The notes below the pieces were generated by a model. It was not told the DNA's origin, did not search any database, and saw nothing but the letters and a program-made list of their open reading frames with translations. A stretch of 64,000 bases of DNA, taken from positions 169,360-233,359 of the forward strand of contig NZ_SLZL01000009.1 in NCBI RefSeq assembly GCF_004342605.1, read 5' to 3'. This DNA comes from Caulobacter sp. BK020. GTDB lineage: Bacteria; Pseudomonadota; Alphaproteobacteria; Caulobacterales; Caulobacteraceae. Below are positions 16,594-25,391 of this stretch, in pieces. The translations under genes and the position numbers were made by a program. Numbering within the stretch: the stretch's first letter is position 1; the number at the start of each line of letters is the position of its first letter.

Positions 16594-18177
16594 ATGGCCG
16601 ACCAGGACTCCTCCCCCGCCGCCGCGTCGGCCCCGCCCCCGACGGCGGGACCCGCGTCGCTGACCGGCGTGACGCTGGGCGTGACCGCCATCGCCCTGGC
16701 GCTGGGCACCTTCATGCAGGTGCTGGACAGCACCATCGCCAACGTCTCGATCCCGACCATCGCCGGCAATCTGGGCGTCAGCACCAGCCAGGGCACCTGG
16801 GTGATCACCTCGTTCGCCGTGGCCAACGGCGTGTCGGTGCCCCTGACCGGCTGGCTGATGGGCCGCTACGGCGTGGTCAAGACCTTCGTGGCCTCGGTCC
16901 TGATGTTCACCATCGCCTCGTTCCTGTGCGGCGTGTCGTGGAACCTGCCGTCGCTGATCGTCTTCCGCATCCTGCAGGGCCTGGTCTCGGGCCCGATGAT
17001 CCCCGGCTCGCAAGCCCTGCTGATCATGATCTTCCCGCCCAACAAGCGGGGCACGGCCCTGGCCATCTGGTCGATGACCACCCTGGTGGCGCCGATCTGC
17101 GGCCCGATCCTGGGGGGCTACATCTCCGACAACATCGCCTGGCCATGGATCTTCCTGATCAACGTGCCCATCGGCCTGATCTGCGCCTTCCTCTGCTGGC
17201 GGCCGCTGGCCAGCCGCGAGACACCCACCCGCAAGGTCCCGATCGACACCGCCGGCTTCATGCTGCTGCTGATCTGGGTCGGCGCGCTGCAGGTGATGCT
17301 GGACACCGGCAAGGAGGCCGACTGGTTCAACTCGCCGGCCATCGTGGTGGAAACCTTGGTGGCGATCATCGGCTTCATCGCCTGGGTCATCTGGGAGCTG
17401 GGCGAAAAGCACCCGATCGTCGACCTGTCACTGTTCAAGTCGCGTAACTTCGCCCTGGGCACAGTGGCCCTGTGCCTGGGCTATGCGGTGTTCTTCGGCA
17501 GCAATCTGCTGCAGCCGCTGTGGCTACAGACCCGCATGGGCTACATCGCCACCTGGGCCGGGCTGGTGGCCGCCCCCAGCGGCGTGGTCGCCGTGATTCT
17601 CACCCCGTTCGCCGCCCGCATCATGCAGAAGGTCGACGCCCGCTGGACCGCCACCCTGTCGATGCTGGCCTTCGCCCTGTCGTTCTACATGCGCTCCGGC
17701 TTCACGCCCGATGTCGATTTCAGATCGCTGGTCTGGCCGATGCTGGTCCAGGGGGTGGCGATGAGCACCTTCTTCATCTCGATGGTCACCATCTCGCTGA
17801 ACGGCGTGCCGCCCCACCAGCTGCCGTCGGCTTCGGGCCTGTCGAACTTCTCGCGGATCACCGCCGGCAGCTTCGCCGCCTCCCTGACCACCACGGTCTG
17901 GGATCGCAGCGAGTCCTTGCACCAGACCCGGCTGGCCGAAACCATGGGCTCCAACGACCCGGCCTGGCTGGCGGCGATCGAGCGCATGCAGGCCGTGGGT
18001 CTCAGCCACGCCCAGGCGGTGGGCGCGGCGACCAGCCAGGTGGTCAACCAGGCCTATCTGCTGGCCACGCTGGACTTCTTCCGCGCCTCGGCCTGGCTGA
18101 CGGTGCTGCTGATCCCCTGCATCTGGCTGACCAACAAGGCGATGAGCGGCGGCGGCGCACCGCCGCCGGCCGACTAG
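16594..18177 (+). CDS. emrB: MFS multidrug exporter, DHA2 family (EmrB type)
   Basis: A 527-residue inner-membrane drug/proton antiporter with about 14 hydrophobic segments. Family motifs are FMQVLDSTIANVSIPTIAGN in TM1, WVITSFAVANGVSVPLTGWL, and RILQGLVSGPMIPGSQALL. It is the third gene of the TetR-controlled pump operon, 31 bp after emrA. Its stop TAG shares the CTAG tetranucleotide with the stop of the convergent penicillin-binding protein gene. Substrates are unknown; EmrB relatives export hydrophobic and uncoupling agents. Confidence 0.93.
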   Translation: MADQDSSPAAASAPPPTAGPASLTGVTLGVTAIALALGTFMQVLDSTIANVSIPTIAGNLGVSTSQGTWVITSFAVANGVSVPLTGWLMGRYGVVKTFVASVLMFTIASFLCGVSWNLPSLIVFRILQGLVSGPMIPGSQALLIMIFPPNKRGTALAIWSMTTLVAPICGPILGGYISDNIAWPWIFLINVPIGLICAFLCWRPLASRETPTRKVPIDTAGFMLLLIWVGALQVMLDTGKEADWFNSPAIVVETLVAIIGFIAWVIWELGEKHPIVDLSLFKSRNFALGTVALCLGYAVFFGSNLLQPLWLQTRMGYIATWAGLVAAPSGVVAVILTPFAARIMQKVDARWTATLSMLAFALSFYMRSGFTPDVDFRSLVWPMLVQGVAMSTFFISMVTISLNGVPPHQLPSASGLSNFSRITAGSFAASLTTTVWDRSESLHQTRLAETMGSNDPAWLAAIERMQAVGLSHAQAVGAATSQVVNQAYLLATLDFFRASAWLTVLLIPCIWLTNKAMSGGGAPPPAD

Positions 18178-20189
18178 CCCGGCTGTCGTTCGGACGCCGG
18201 CGCCGCCGGCGCCGGTGGAGCGCTGATCACCGGAGCGGGCGGCGCCGCCGGCGCATCTGGCGCGGGCGGAACCGATCCCTCCGCCAGCGGAACCTCGCCG
18301 CCTTCGGGGACCGAGCCGTCGACCGGCGTCCCGTCGGGATTGAGCAGCGTCGGGTCCTCGGCGGCCGAGACCGCGTCGTCGTCCTCGGGTTCGGCGGCCC
18401 TGGGCGCGTCGCGATTGACCGCATAGGTGGCCACGCTCTTCCAGATCTTGGCCGGCAGGCCGCCGCCGACCACGCCGTTCATGGGCCTGTTGTCGTCGTT
18501 GCCGACCCAGACGCCGATCACCAGGTCGCCGACATAACCGACGAACAGGGCGTCGCGATAATCCTGGCTGGTGCCGGTCTTGCCGAACGCGCCGGGGATC
18601 GCCGCCTCGACGCCCGTGCCGCGCTGGGTGGCCGAGCGCAGCAGGTCGCGCATGCTGGCCAGTTCGGCCTTGGTCAGCGGATGGACGCCGGCGGGCTTCT
18701 TCCAGTCGGCCAGGCCGTGCGGGATCACCGGCGCCTCGCCGGCGTCGATCGCCGCATAGGCGGCCGTCAGCCGCACCAGGCTCATCGGCCCGGTGCCCAG
18801 GGCCAGGGTCAGGTCGTTGGGGATCGGATCGGTGACGCCCAGGTCGCGGGCGGTGCGGACGATCGCATCGCGGCCGATGTCATGCGCCAGCCGCACGGCC
18901 GCCACGTTGGACGAAGCGGCGAAGGCGGTGATCAGCGGCACCTCGCGGCCGGCGTACTTGCCCTCGTGGTTCTTGGGCGTCCAGCCGCTGACCTGCACCG
19001 GCGCGTCGAGGATCGGGCTGGTCGGGGTCATGCCCTGGCGGATCGCCGCCAGATAGACGAACAGCTTGAAGGCCGAGCCCGGCGGGCGCTGGGCGTCGGC
19101 GCGGTTGAACTGGCTGGCCTTGTAGTCGCGACCGCCGACCATGGCGACGATCCGGCCGTCGGTGCGCATGGCCACGATCGCGCCCTGGGTGACGTTCAGC
19201 GCCTTGCCGTCGCGAGCGATCGCCTGGTCGAGGATCTTCTCGGCCTGGGCCTGCAGCTTGGGGTCCAGCGTGGTGCGCACCACCGTCTCGCCATAGGTGT
19301 TCTCGAACACCGCCTTGGCCTGGGGGAACACCCAGTCGGCGAAATAGGAGCCGACCGGCAGCTTGGGGCGGCCCGTCTGGACATGGACCTGGGTCGCCGC
19401 GCGGTCGGCCTGGGCCTGGGTGATCACCCCGGTGTCGACCATCGCGCCCAGCACGGTCTTCATCCGCGTCCTGGCGCCGTCGAAGTTCTCGGTCGGGGCC
19501 CAGCGGGACGGCGCCTTGACCAGGCCCGCCAGCATGGCCGCCTCGCCGATCGACAGCTGCTGGGGCGTCTTGTCGAAATAGTGCCGCGACGCCGCGCCCA
19601 GGCCGAAGGTGCCGTCGCCGAAATAGACCGACGACAGGTAGCGCGACAGGATCTCGTCCTTGGACAGGCGGGCGTCCAGATAGAGGGCGATCAGCACCTC
19701 CTGGATCTTGCGCCGGAAGGTGCGCTTGTTGGACAGGAAGGCGTTCTTGGCCAACTGCTGGGTGATGGTCGAGCCGCCCTCCGACACCCCGCCGGCCTTG
19801 GCGTTGGCGCCCATGGCCCGCAGGATGGCCTTCGGATCCACGCCGATGTGCCTGTAGAAGCGCCGGTCCTCGATGGCGACGAAGGCTCCCGCGACGTAGG
19901 GCGGCAGCTTGGCGACGTCGACCGGCGCTTCCTTGTACGAGCCGCGGCGGGCGATCGGCGAGCCGTCGGCGGCCACGATCACCAGGGTGGGGTTGGCCAG
20001 GGGCTCCAGCGCCCGGCCCAGCGGCAGCGACCACAGCAGCGAGGCGACGACAGCGACCACGGCCAGCAAGACGGCCGCCGTCCCGCCGATCAGCCAGGGC
20101 CGCCGCTTCCAGATCGGCGGCTTGCCGCGCGGCGGCGCGGGTTTCGGCGTCGTCGGGTCGGCGGGGGCGAGGTCGGCGGCGTCGGACAT
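18174..20189 (-). CDS. Class A penicillin-binding protein (PBP1A/MrcA type)
   Basis: A 671-residue bifunctional cell-wall synthase. After a Pro-rich cytoplasmic tail there is one anchor at about residues 33-54. The glycosyltransferase family 51 domain has the catalytic Glu in AIEDRRFYRH (about 107), EGGSTITQQLAKN and RKIQEVLIA. The transpeptidase domain has the SxxK motif PGSAFK (about 371), SSN, and FGKTGTSQDYRDALF (about 536). The tail (last 75 residues) is Pro/Ala-rich and acidic, a low-complexity extension. ATG 20189 is chosen by domain start; no strong ribosome site is visible, and the open frame upstream runs through another gene and is not coding. Confidence 0.92.
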   Translation of the reverse strand: MSDAADLAPADPTTPKPAPPRGKPPIWKRRPWLIGGTAAVLLAVVAVVASLLWSLPLGRALEPLANPTLVIVAADGSPIARRGSYKEAPVDVAKLPPYVAGAFVAIEDRRFYRHIGVDPKAILRAMGANAKAGGVSEGGSTITQQLAKNAFLSNKRTFRRKIQEVLIALYLDARLSKDEILSRYLSSVYFGDGTFGLGAASRHYFDKTPQQLSIGEAAMLAGLVKAPSRWAPTENFDGARTRMKTVLGAMVDTGVITQAQADRAATQVHVQTGRPKLPVGSYFADWVFPQAKAVFENTYGETVVRTTLDPKLQAQAEKILDQAIARDGKALNVTQGAIVAMRTDGRIVAMVGGRDYKASQFNRADAQRPPGSAFKLFVYLAAIRQGMTPTSPILDAPVQVSGWTPKNHEGKYAGREVPLITAFAASSNVAAVRLAHDIGRDAIVRTARDLGVTDPIPNDLTLALGTGPMSLVRLTAAYAAIDAGEAPVIPHGLADWKKPAGVHPLTKAELASMRDLLRSATQRGTGVEAAIPGAFGKTGTSQDYRDALFVGYVGDLVIGVWVGNDDNRPMNGVVGGGLPAKIWKSVATYAVNRDAPRAAEPEDDDAVSAAEDPTLLNPDGTPVDGSVPEGGEVPLAEGSVPPAPDAPAAPPAPVISAPPAPAAPASERQPG

Positions 20190-20379
20190 TCGGGGTCGCA
20201 CTCGTTCAGGCGCAAGTTCGCCAGGATCAGCGCGGCAATAGCACAGGCGATCCGTCCCGCGGCACGCCCCGCTCGCAAAAAAGTGGCCGCCCGTCGGCGC
20301 CCTGGCCGCGCCGGGCCGTCCGTGGACGACCGACGGCGGCGCTGGCGCCCCGCCTCCCGTCCCCGCTAGGATGCCCGAC

Positions 20380-20520
20380 ATGACCACCGGCGCGACCGAT
20401 CCCCAGAAGCTCCACCAGCAGATCGCCCGAGCGATCGCCACGGCCATCGGCAACGGCCGCCACGCCCCCGGCGGCAAATTGCCGTCCGGGCGCGAGTTGG
20501 CCCGCCGCCCCCGGATCTGA
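20380..20520 (+). pseudogene. Truncated GntR-family regulator (N-terminal stub)
   Basis: A 46-codon frame, MTTGATDPQKLHQQIARAIA and onward, reproduces the first half of a GntR winged helix: KLHQQIARAIATAI, then PGGKLPSGRELARR. It stops at TGA where the recognition helix should begin. An AGG stands 8 bases before the ATG. This looks like the remains of a sugar-type GntR regulator in front of the DUF4861 gene; a short regulatory peptide is less likely. Confidence 0.55.
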
Positions 20521-20552
20521 CCCATTTTCTCCAATCGCCACGAGCTCGCCCG

Positions 20553-21506
20553 ATGACCAAGCCCCTGCTTCCCCTCGCCCTGGCCGCCGCGCTTCTCGGC
20601 CCGGTCCTGGCCGCGCCCCCGCCGGCCTCGGCCCAGGCCGCGCCGACGATGCCGCCGATCGTCGCGCCGCTGCCCAAACCTGACGCCGAGGGCCAGAAGC
20701 CGCGCGCCGTCGTGGTCTATGCCGACTATCGCTACGGCGACATCCTGTGGGAGAACGACCGCACCGCCCACCGCATCTACGGCCCGGCGCTGCAGGCGGC
20801 CGAACCGCCGTCGACCTCCGGCATCGACGCCTGGGGCAAGAACGTCCGCTGGCCGTTCATGGACCGCCAGCTGCGCACCGGCGACCAGCACTCGTTCCAC
20901 GGCGAGGGCCTGGACTTCTACGACGTCAACACGTTCCGCGGGGCCGGCGGCCTGGGCGTGTGGCAGGACAACAAGCTGTGGACCTCGCGCAACTGGAAGT
21001 CCTACCAGATCCTGCAGACCGGCGGCGACGTCGCCCAGTTCAAGGTCGACTACGCGCCCTGGCCGGTCGACGTGGACCGCAAGGTCTGGGAGACCCGCAC
21101 CTTCACCCTGCCGCTGGGCACGAATTTCACGCGGATGGTCTCGACGATCAGCTCCGACAAGCCCGGCCCGCTGGTGGTCGGCATCGGGATCAGCAAGCGC
21201 AAGCCCGCCCACGACGGCGCGGGCGGGGTGTTCACCAAGGACCTCGGCGCGGGCCGGGTGTCCTACTGGGAGCCGACCGATCCGGTGAAGGGCACGATGG
21301 CCATCGCCCTGATGGTCGATCCCAAGGCCCTGGTCGAGGTGCGCCAGGACGCCGACAACTACCTGGTCCTGGTCAAGGTCGAGCCCGGCAAGCCGTTCGT
21401 CTACTATATGGGCGCGGCCTGGGACAAAGGCCTGGACTTCCACGACCGGGCCAGCTGGGAGGCCTATGTCCGCTCGGCAAAGGCCGACTTCGACCCGGCG
21501 CACTGA
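20553..21506 (+). CDS. Exported DUF4861 family protein
   Basis: A 317-residue secreted protein with a Sec signal peptide (residues 1-28, ending PASAQA). The body fits DUF4861: DILWENDRTAHRIYGPALQA, GIDAWGKNVRWPFMD, YHGEGLDFYDV-like SFHGEGLDFYDVN, and a C-terminal VYYMGAAWDKG. DUF4861 proteins usually occur in loci for plant polysaccharides such as pectin and may be carbohydrate-active, but no activity is certain. It starts 32 bp after the GntR stub. Confidence 0.78.
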   Translation: MTKPLLPLALAAALLGPVLAAPPPASAQAAPTMPPIVAPLPKPDAEGQKPRAVVVYADYRYGDILWENDRTAHRIYGPALQAAEPPSTSGIDAWGKNVRWPFMDRQLRTGDQHSFHGEGLDFYDVNTFRGAGGLGVWQDNKLWTSRNWKSYQILQTGGDVAQFKVDYAPWPVDVDRKVWETRTFTLPLGTNFTRMVSTISSDKPGPLVVGIGISKRKPAHDGAGGVFTKDLGAGRVSYWEPTDPVKGTMAIALMVDPKALVEVRQDADNYLVLVKVEPGKPFVYYMGAAWDKGLDFHDRASWEAYVRSAKADFDPAH

Positions 21507-21616
21507 GCTTCAGCGGAACCGCCGGCGGCCGATGAACGCTTCTCCAGGGGGCGTGAACAGGCGAAACGACCGTGGGCAAGCGATCACGAGCCATAGCGAC
21601 GGCGGCCAAACGGCCG

Positions 21617-21739
21617 ATGCACGCCTCCCTGTCGACCGCCGCCCTCGTCCTCGACTGGGCCACCCTGGCCGCCCTCGGCGCCGCGACGCTGGCCCTGATG
21701 GTCACGACGTGGCGACCACGCGGCGGGAAGGGTTCCTGA
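21617..21739 (+). CDS. Possible 40-residue membrane peptide
   Basis: A short frame coding for one hydrophobic helix (LVLDWATLAALGAATLALMV) and a basic end (TTWRPRGGKGS). No strong ribosome site is visible. It ends 10 bp before the duplicated tRNA fragment. It may be a real small membrane protein or chance. Confidence 0.25.
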   Translation: MHASLSTAALVLDWATLAALGAATLALMVTTWRPRGGKGS

Positions 21740-21748
21740 GTTCAAAGG

Positions 21749-21809
21749 AGTTGGTGCGGGCGGTCGGGGTCGAACCGACACTCCTTTCGGAACCGGATTT
21801 TAGTCCGGC
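21749..21809 (-). repeat. Partial tRNA-Leu copy: left attachment-site duplicate
   Basis: Bases 21749-21801 are identical to 24693-24745, which is the 3' half of tRNA-Leu(CAA) plus CCA and three flanking bases. One G is then missing and eight more bases match. A displaced 3' tRNA fragment facing an intact tRNA gene is the footprint of site-specific integration by a tRNA-targeting integrase. Confidence 0.85.
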
Positions 21810-21868
21810 TCCAGAACCCCGTAAAATCAGTTAGTTGGCTATGCTGCGCGTCCTTTGCGCACCAGCAC

Positions 21869-22729
21869 TCAACTCACATAGTCAAGCAGCCCCGCCGAGT
21901 TTAGCTCTACAGTCCCACGCCATTCCCCAATACCCTGCAGCGCTCGTGAGCAGTGCACGGCGGAATCCAAGCGGGTGAGAAAGGCAGGGACCATGATCCG
22001 GAAAGGCGTGTTGGGATAGGGAGGTTTAACTTCGATTCCTGCCCAGACTGAGACGGGCATGCCGGCCTCGCTGTGGCCATGTAGGCCGACAGTTGCGCCG
22101 TCATCAAAGCCGATCACGGACCCATGCATTACTGAGACGGTGAAAGCCGACACCAAATCTTCAATGGCTACAAAGTCTTCAAGTTGGTGAGGTCGAATTA
22201 TTTCACCTTCTACCAACATCACGCCCAAATCTCCTACAAGTCTTTCAGGCGTAAAAATCGGGCGCGCGGGTGCCTCCTTGATAAGCAGCGACAAAAGTTT
22301 CTGCTCTTTCTGATTTAGCTCCCGACGCCCGCCTTGTTGCTTTACCCCATAACGTTTCGACCTCATCCGACCTAACATCGAGGCCGCATTAGCTTTGTTG
22401 ACGCCTACCTCGTCTAGAAGCGTCTGCTCATCATGGAGCCTTAACGAGGCTTGAGCTGCGATATCGACGACCGATAGGCCCTCTGAATCTCCAGACTGAA
22501 GAGCGGAGATGGCGCGCGTACACATTAACATAGCTCGGGCGTAGCGATGGGTCTCACCCCGGTCCCTCCGATCCCTGTGAGCAATAAAATCGCCGACTTC
22601 GGTCACCGAAACTCGCGCGTTCGGCTTATCTCTCTGGCTGAGAAAGATCGTTGATAAGTCGTGGAAACTACGGCTCCCCCTCAAAAGTCGTTCTGCTCTC
22701 CGCCGTAGATCGCTCTGAATTGCCGACAT
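21869..22729 (-). CDS. Island hypothetical protein
   Basis: A 286-residue protein that I do not recognise. It is soluble, Arg-rich at the N-terminus (SDLRRRAERLLRGSRS), with helices in the first half and beta-rich sequence in the second. It has no signal peptide. GGAGGGGG stands just before ATG 22729, so it is probably expressed. Codon use is less GC-rich than the chromosome around it, in keeping with transfer. The gene is convergent with nothing; it ends 60 bp from the left att repeat. Confidence 0.6.
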   Translation of the reverse strand: MSAIQSDLRRRAERLLRGSRSFHDLSTIFLSQRDKPNARVSVTEVGDFIAHRDRRDRGETHRYARAMLMCTRAISALQSGDSEGLSVVDIAAQASLRLHDEQTLLDEVGVNKANAASMLGRMRSKRYGVKQQGGRRELNQKEQKLLSLLIKEAPARPIFTPERLVGDLGVMLVEGEIIRPHQLEDFVAIEDLVSAFTVSVMHGSVIGFDDGATVGLHGHSEAGMPVSVWAGIEVKPPYPNTPFRIMVPAFLTRLDSAVHCSRALQGIGEWRGTVELNSAGLLDYVS

Positions 22730-23384
22730 TCCCCCTCCTCGATCGCTGGCCGCCTATGGCACGGCTCTTCCACACGCTCAGCAAGCACTGAGAAGCGCGG
22801 CGCATTTCGCGCGGGGATGGGAGTCGCCCGGACCGCCAGCGCGCGCGCGATGTCGGTCAGCTTCGCCGACCGCTCATGCCGTTTAAACATAGTCCGATAG
22901 GCCTTCGCCAGAGTCACTGTTAAGCTAGAATGCACAACCGGCCGCCCTTGAGGGGCGCTTTCGGGAGCAATGGCCGATGACCGGGCCTGACATTGTGGGC
23001 GCAATCCTTATGCTGCCCGACGCATCCCCGACTGTTACCCCGTGGTAGTCATCAACCGAACTGGTCGCTGCGCTGCTGGGGTCGTTGATAGGCGGCTCCG
23101 TAACGCTTGCGGCGACTACATTGGCCAATAGACACACGCGCCTCCTGGCAGATCGGGCCAGGATCCAAGCTCAGTCCGACGCAGATGAGGCCGGTCTTTG
23201 GCGACTGTTTCACAACCTTGCGCAAGATCTACGGCCAAGTCTGCGGGGTGCAGCTCGGCTTGAACTACCAAATTAAGAAGGCCGAGCCACATGCCACCTT
23301 ACCGTTGAAAGCGACGAAACACTTTCAATGGCGATTGCAGCGTCGTCTTGGGTCGCACTAAATAGCATAAGAACTAGGAAGAAA
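22730..23384. other. Island gap without a convincing gene
   Basis: About 650 bp between the two clear island genes. It has open frames on both strands but none with a good ribosome site and family similarity, apart from the weak small frame at 23085. GC content is mixed. I see no RNA gene or repeat in it. Confidence 0.5.
23085..23276 (+). CDS. Possible small membrane-anchored island protein
   Basis: A 63-residue frame from a TTG. It reads IGGSVTLAATTLANRHTRLL followed by a charged helix. In-frame codons just upstream (ELVAALLGSL) extend the hydrophobic segment but offer no usual start. The pattern of a short anchor followed by a coiled charged tail is common in small island proteins of unknown role. 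It may be a decayed gene. Confidence 0.3.
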   Translation: MIGGSVTLAATTLANRHTRLLADRARIQAQSDADEAGLWRLFHNLAQDLRPSLRGAARLELPN

Positions 23385-24341
23385 ATGTCCAACCAAAGAA
23401 CAAAAAATCAACACTACGTGCCGCGCCTTCACCTGAGAAAGTTCACGTCCGACGAAATCGGTGGCAAGGTATGGGTTTACGATATTGAAAAAGAAGAGTT
23501 CCGCACTTCTACGGTGGAAAACGTTGGATCGCAAACAAACTACTACTCTCTTAAGAGGGCGGACGGAACATATTATGATGATATCGATCACTGGCTAACT
23601 GACATTGAATCGGAGGCTGCTCCCATCTACGAACACCTTCTCCAAGGAAGAATGCCATTAGGGAAGGAACGCTTAACATTTTCGCTTTTTCTAGCTACTC
23701 AATTCTATAGGACGCCGCGACGCATAAACGCAGCGGCAGAGTTGATTGGGAGACAGATTAAATCCGCTGTCGACGGAATCCTGACTGGCGATGAAAAATA
23801 CGCCGAAATCATCGCGGATCTTGAGAAAAATCCGTTGCCGAACATCGATATAGCAAAACTAAAACGTTATTCTGCGCAATCAAGGAACTATGAGCTTTCA
23901 ATCAGTGCTAAAGTTGGATTGGAAATCCTCAAATTCAGCGAACAAATCGCACCACTAATCGCGCAGAAGCATTGGGAGGTCAGGCAGGCAATTGGCGGCC
24001 ATTTTATTACCTCGGACTCGCCCGTCCATGCTGCGACACCACCTCGGCCACCCGGTGACGCTCGCCCGTTGAATTTTTCCGACCCATTCGTCCAGATTAG
24101 CTACCCGCTGTCGCCCACAAGGATGCTGTTCATCACTGGGGCGTCTGCTCCCTCGGGCTGGGTGCTCGCACATGAGATTGAGAATTTTAACCGCGCCCGT
24201 TCCTGGGACGCAACTCGACACATCATCTCGCACGTTCATGACGACCAGATCATGTCGAGGTCGAAGCTCGACGGCCATCGCCGCCTCCAGCTTCGGTCGC
24301 CGAAGATCAATCCTCAGGCAAAGGCCCGCGTCAGGCGATAA
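23385..24341 (+). CDS. DUF4238 family protein
   Basis: A 318-residue protein starting MSNQRTKNQHYVPRLHLRKF; the NQHYVPR...LRxF signature is that of DUF4238. Other conserved parts are WVYDIEKEEF, the FSLFLATQFYRTPRR helix, and FITSDSPVH in the middle. Function is not known; such genes are often found in islands, so a defence-type role is conceivable. AGGAAG is five bases before ATG 23385. The coding sequence is AT-rich for this genome, which supports transfer. Confidence 0.8.
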   Translation: MSNQRTKNQHYVPRLHLRKFTSDEIGGKVWVYDIEKEEFRTSTVENVGSQTNYYSLKRADGTYYDDIDHWLTDIESEAAPIYEHLLQGRMPLGKERLTFSLFLATQFYRTPRRINAAAELIGRQIKSAVDGILTGDEKYAEIIADLEKNPLPNIDIAKLKRYSAQSRNYELSISAKVGLEILKFSEQIAPLIAQKHWEVRQAIGGHFITSDSPVHAATPPRPPGDARPLNFSDPFVQISYPLSPTRMLFITGASAPSGWVLAHEIENFNRARSWDATRHIISHVHDDQIMSRSKLDGHRRLQLRSPKINPQAKARVRR

Positions 24342-24695
24342 GTTTCTTTGATCCGTTTGGACGATCGTTGCCGGCGCCAGAGGTGCGACCTAGTTCGCAT
24401 GGGCCGACCTTCAGGCGATCGAGACGGTCTACTCGATCGGCAACGCCGATCCCGGCGCGCCGGCCCGCGAGTTGCTGATCTCCCGAGGCATCAACCTCGC
24501 GGCGGCGACGCCTCAGGCGATGTTGCGCTCGACGCAGAACAGAGTCGGAACTTTTGTGCGCTCTCCGTGCGCTCGGCGCTCGTGGTCATTTTGGCAAAAG
24601 CTGAGAAAACTGAACAAAATCAACGCAAGGCTGGCGAACGCACAAAACCGCCCCGATGGGGCAGTTTCACGGTGCTAAGCCACTGAATTTGCAGT
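24342..24695. other. Island right end, remnant sequence
   Basis: About 350 bp between the DUF4238 gene and tRNA-Leu. A GC-rich frame from 24394 to 24678 reads DLQAIETVYSIGNADPGAPA and onward without a proper start, so it looks like the tail of a lost gene. I cannot assign it to a family. Confidence 0.4.
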
Positions 24696-24780
24696 TGGTG
24701 CGGGCGGTCGGGGTCGAACCGACACTCCTTTCGGAACCGGATTTTGAGTCCGGCGCGTCTACCAGTTTCACCACGCCCGC
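24696..24780 (-). tRNA. tRNA-Leu (anticodon CAA)
   Basis: Read on the minus strand, GCGGGCG (acceptor 5') pairs with CGCCCGC before an encoded ACCA end. The anticodon stem CCGGA/TCCGG encloses CTCAAAA, giving anticodon CAA. There is a variable arm of class II size (TTCCGAAAGGAGT region), and the T loop TTCGACC. It decodes UUG. Its 3' half is the target of the island on its left. Confidence 0.95.
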
Positions 24781-24881
24781 GCTTCGCGGCGACGCAAGGT
24801 CGGCGAAGGAGGGGTTGTCTAGCAAACGCCCGCGGGAAGTTCCAGCGTCGCTTTTCGCCAAACCTGCCAGGCGAAGACGCC

Positions 24882-25391
24882 TTAAGCCCCCGGCGCGGTG
24901 TCGGCGCCGTAGAGCGTGCCCGCCGCCGACTCCAGCTGGCCCAGCAGGCGCTTGAGGGTCGCCACTTCGCTGGGGGCCAGGCCGGCCAGCAGGGCCGCCT
25001 CGTAGGCGCGGGCCAGGGGCACGATCTCGGCGAACAGGCGGCGGCCGGCGGCGGTCAGTTCCAGGCTGTGCGAGCGGCGGTCGACGCGGTTGCTCAGGCG
25101 CACGGCCAGGCGGCGCTCGACCAGGTCCTGGGCGGCGCGGCTGACGCGCACCTTGTCCATGGCGGTGCGCACGACGGCGGCCTGCTGGGTCAGCGGCCCC
25201 TCGGCCAGCACCGACATCAGCCGCCACTGCGGGATGCTGAGGCCGAACCGGTCCTCGTAGGCGCGGGACACCAGCCGCGTCACGGCATTGGCGGCGACGA
25301 CCAGCTGGTAGGGCAGATAATCGGCCAGCGAGACGTGCTCGGGGGCGCCTTCGGGGGGAATCTGAGTCATGAGTGAGACCGTCGCGGCCAT
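24882..25391 (-). CDS. MarR-family transcriptional regulator
   Basis: A 169-residue dimeric winged-helix regulator. Recognisable are LPYQLVVAANAVTRLVSRAYEDRFGLSIPQWRLMSVLAEGPLTQQ (dimer helix and H2), the DNA-binding MDKVRVSRAAQDLVERRLAVR, and the wing RSHSLELTAAGRRL. The start at ATG 25391 is supported by AAGGAAGG immediately upstream; the internal Met at 25370 lacks one. Ligand and targets are unknown; no obvious divergent target gene lies within the next 300 bp. Confidence 0.9.
   Translation of the reverse strand: MAATVSLMTQIPPEGAPEHVSLADYLPYQLVVAANAVTRLVSRAYEDRFGLSIPQWRLMSVLAEGPLTQQAAVVRTAMDKVRVSRAAQDLVERRLAVRLSNRVDRRSHSLELTAAGRRLFAEIVPLARAYEAALLAGLAPSEVATLKRLLGQLESAAGTLYGADTAPGA

Larger units (their letters stand above)
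21749..24745. mobile_element. Small genomic island in tRNA-Leu, integrase lost
   Basis: About 3 kb lies between the two 53-bp direct repeats. Base use inside is much less GC-rich than the flanks, with AT-rich codons in the genes at 21869-22729 and 23385-24341. No tyrosine recombinase, transposase or phage structural gene is visible. It is therefore a degraded island or one mobilised in trans. Cargo: a hypothetical protein and a DUF4238 protein. Confidence 0.75.

Noticed and set aside
17472..20369. Long plus-strand frame across emrB and the penicillin-binding protein gene
   Set aside because: Out of frame with emrB and antisense to the other gene; His/Gly/Arg-rich nonsense composition.
20190..21503. 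Upstream extension of the penicillin-binding protein frame
   Set aside because: It runs antisense to the DUF4861 gene and lacks similarity; the real protein starts at its cytoplasmic tail at 20189.
21749..21809. Second functional tRNA-Leu gene
   Set aside because: Only the 3' half is present, the anticodon loop lacks a base and the 5' acceptor side is absent.
22681..23004. Minus-strand frame of 107 codons in the island
   Set aside because: Overlaps the start of a better supported gene and has no ribosome site or recognisable pattern.
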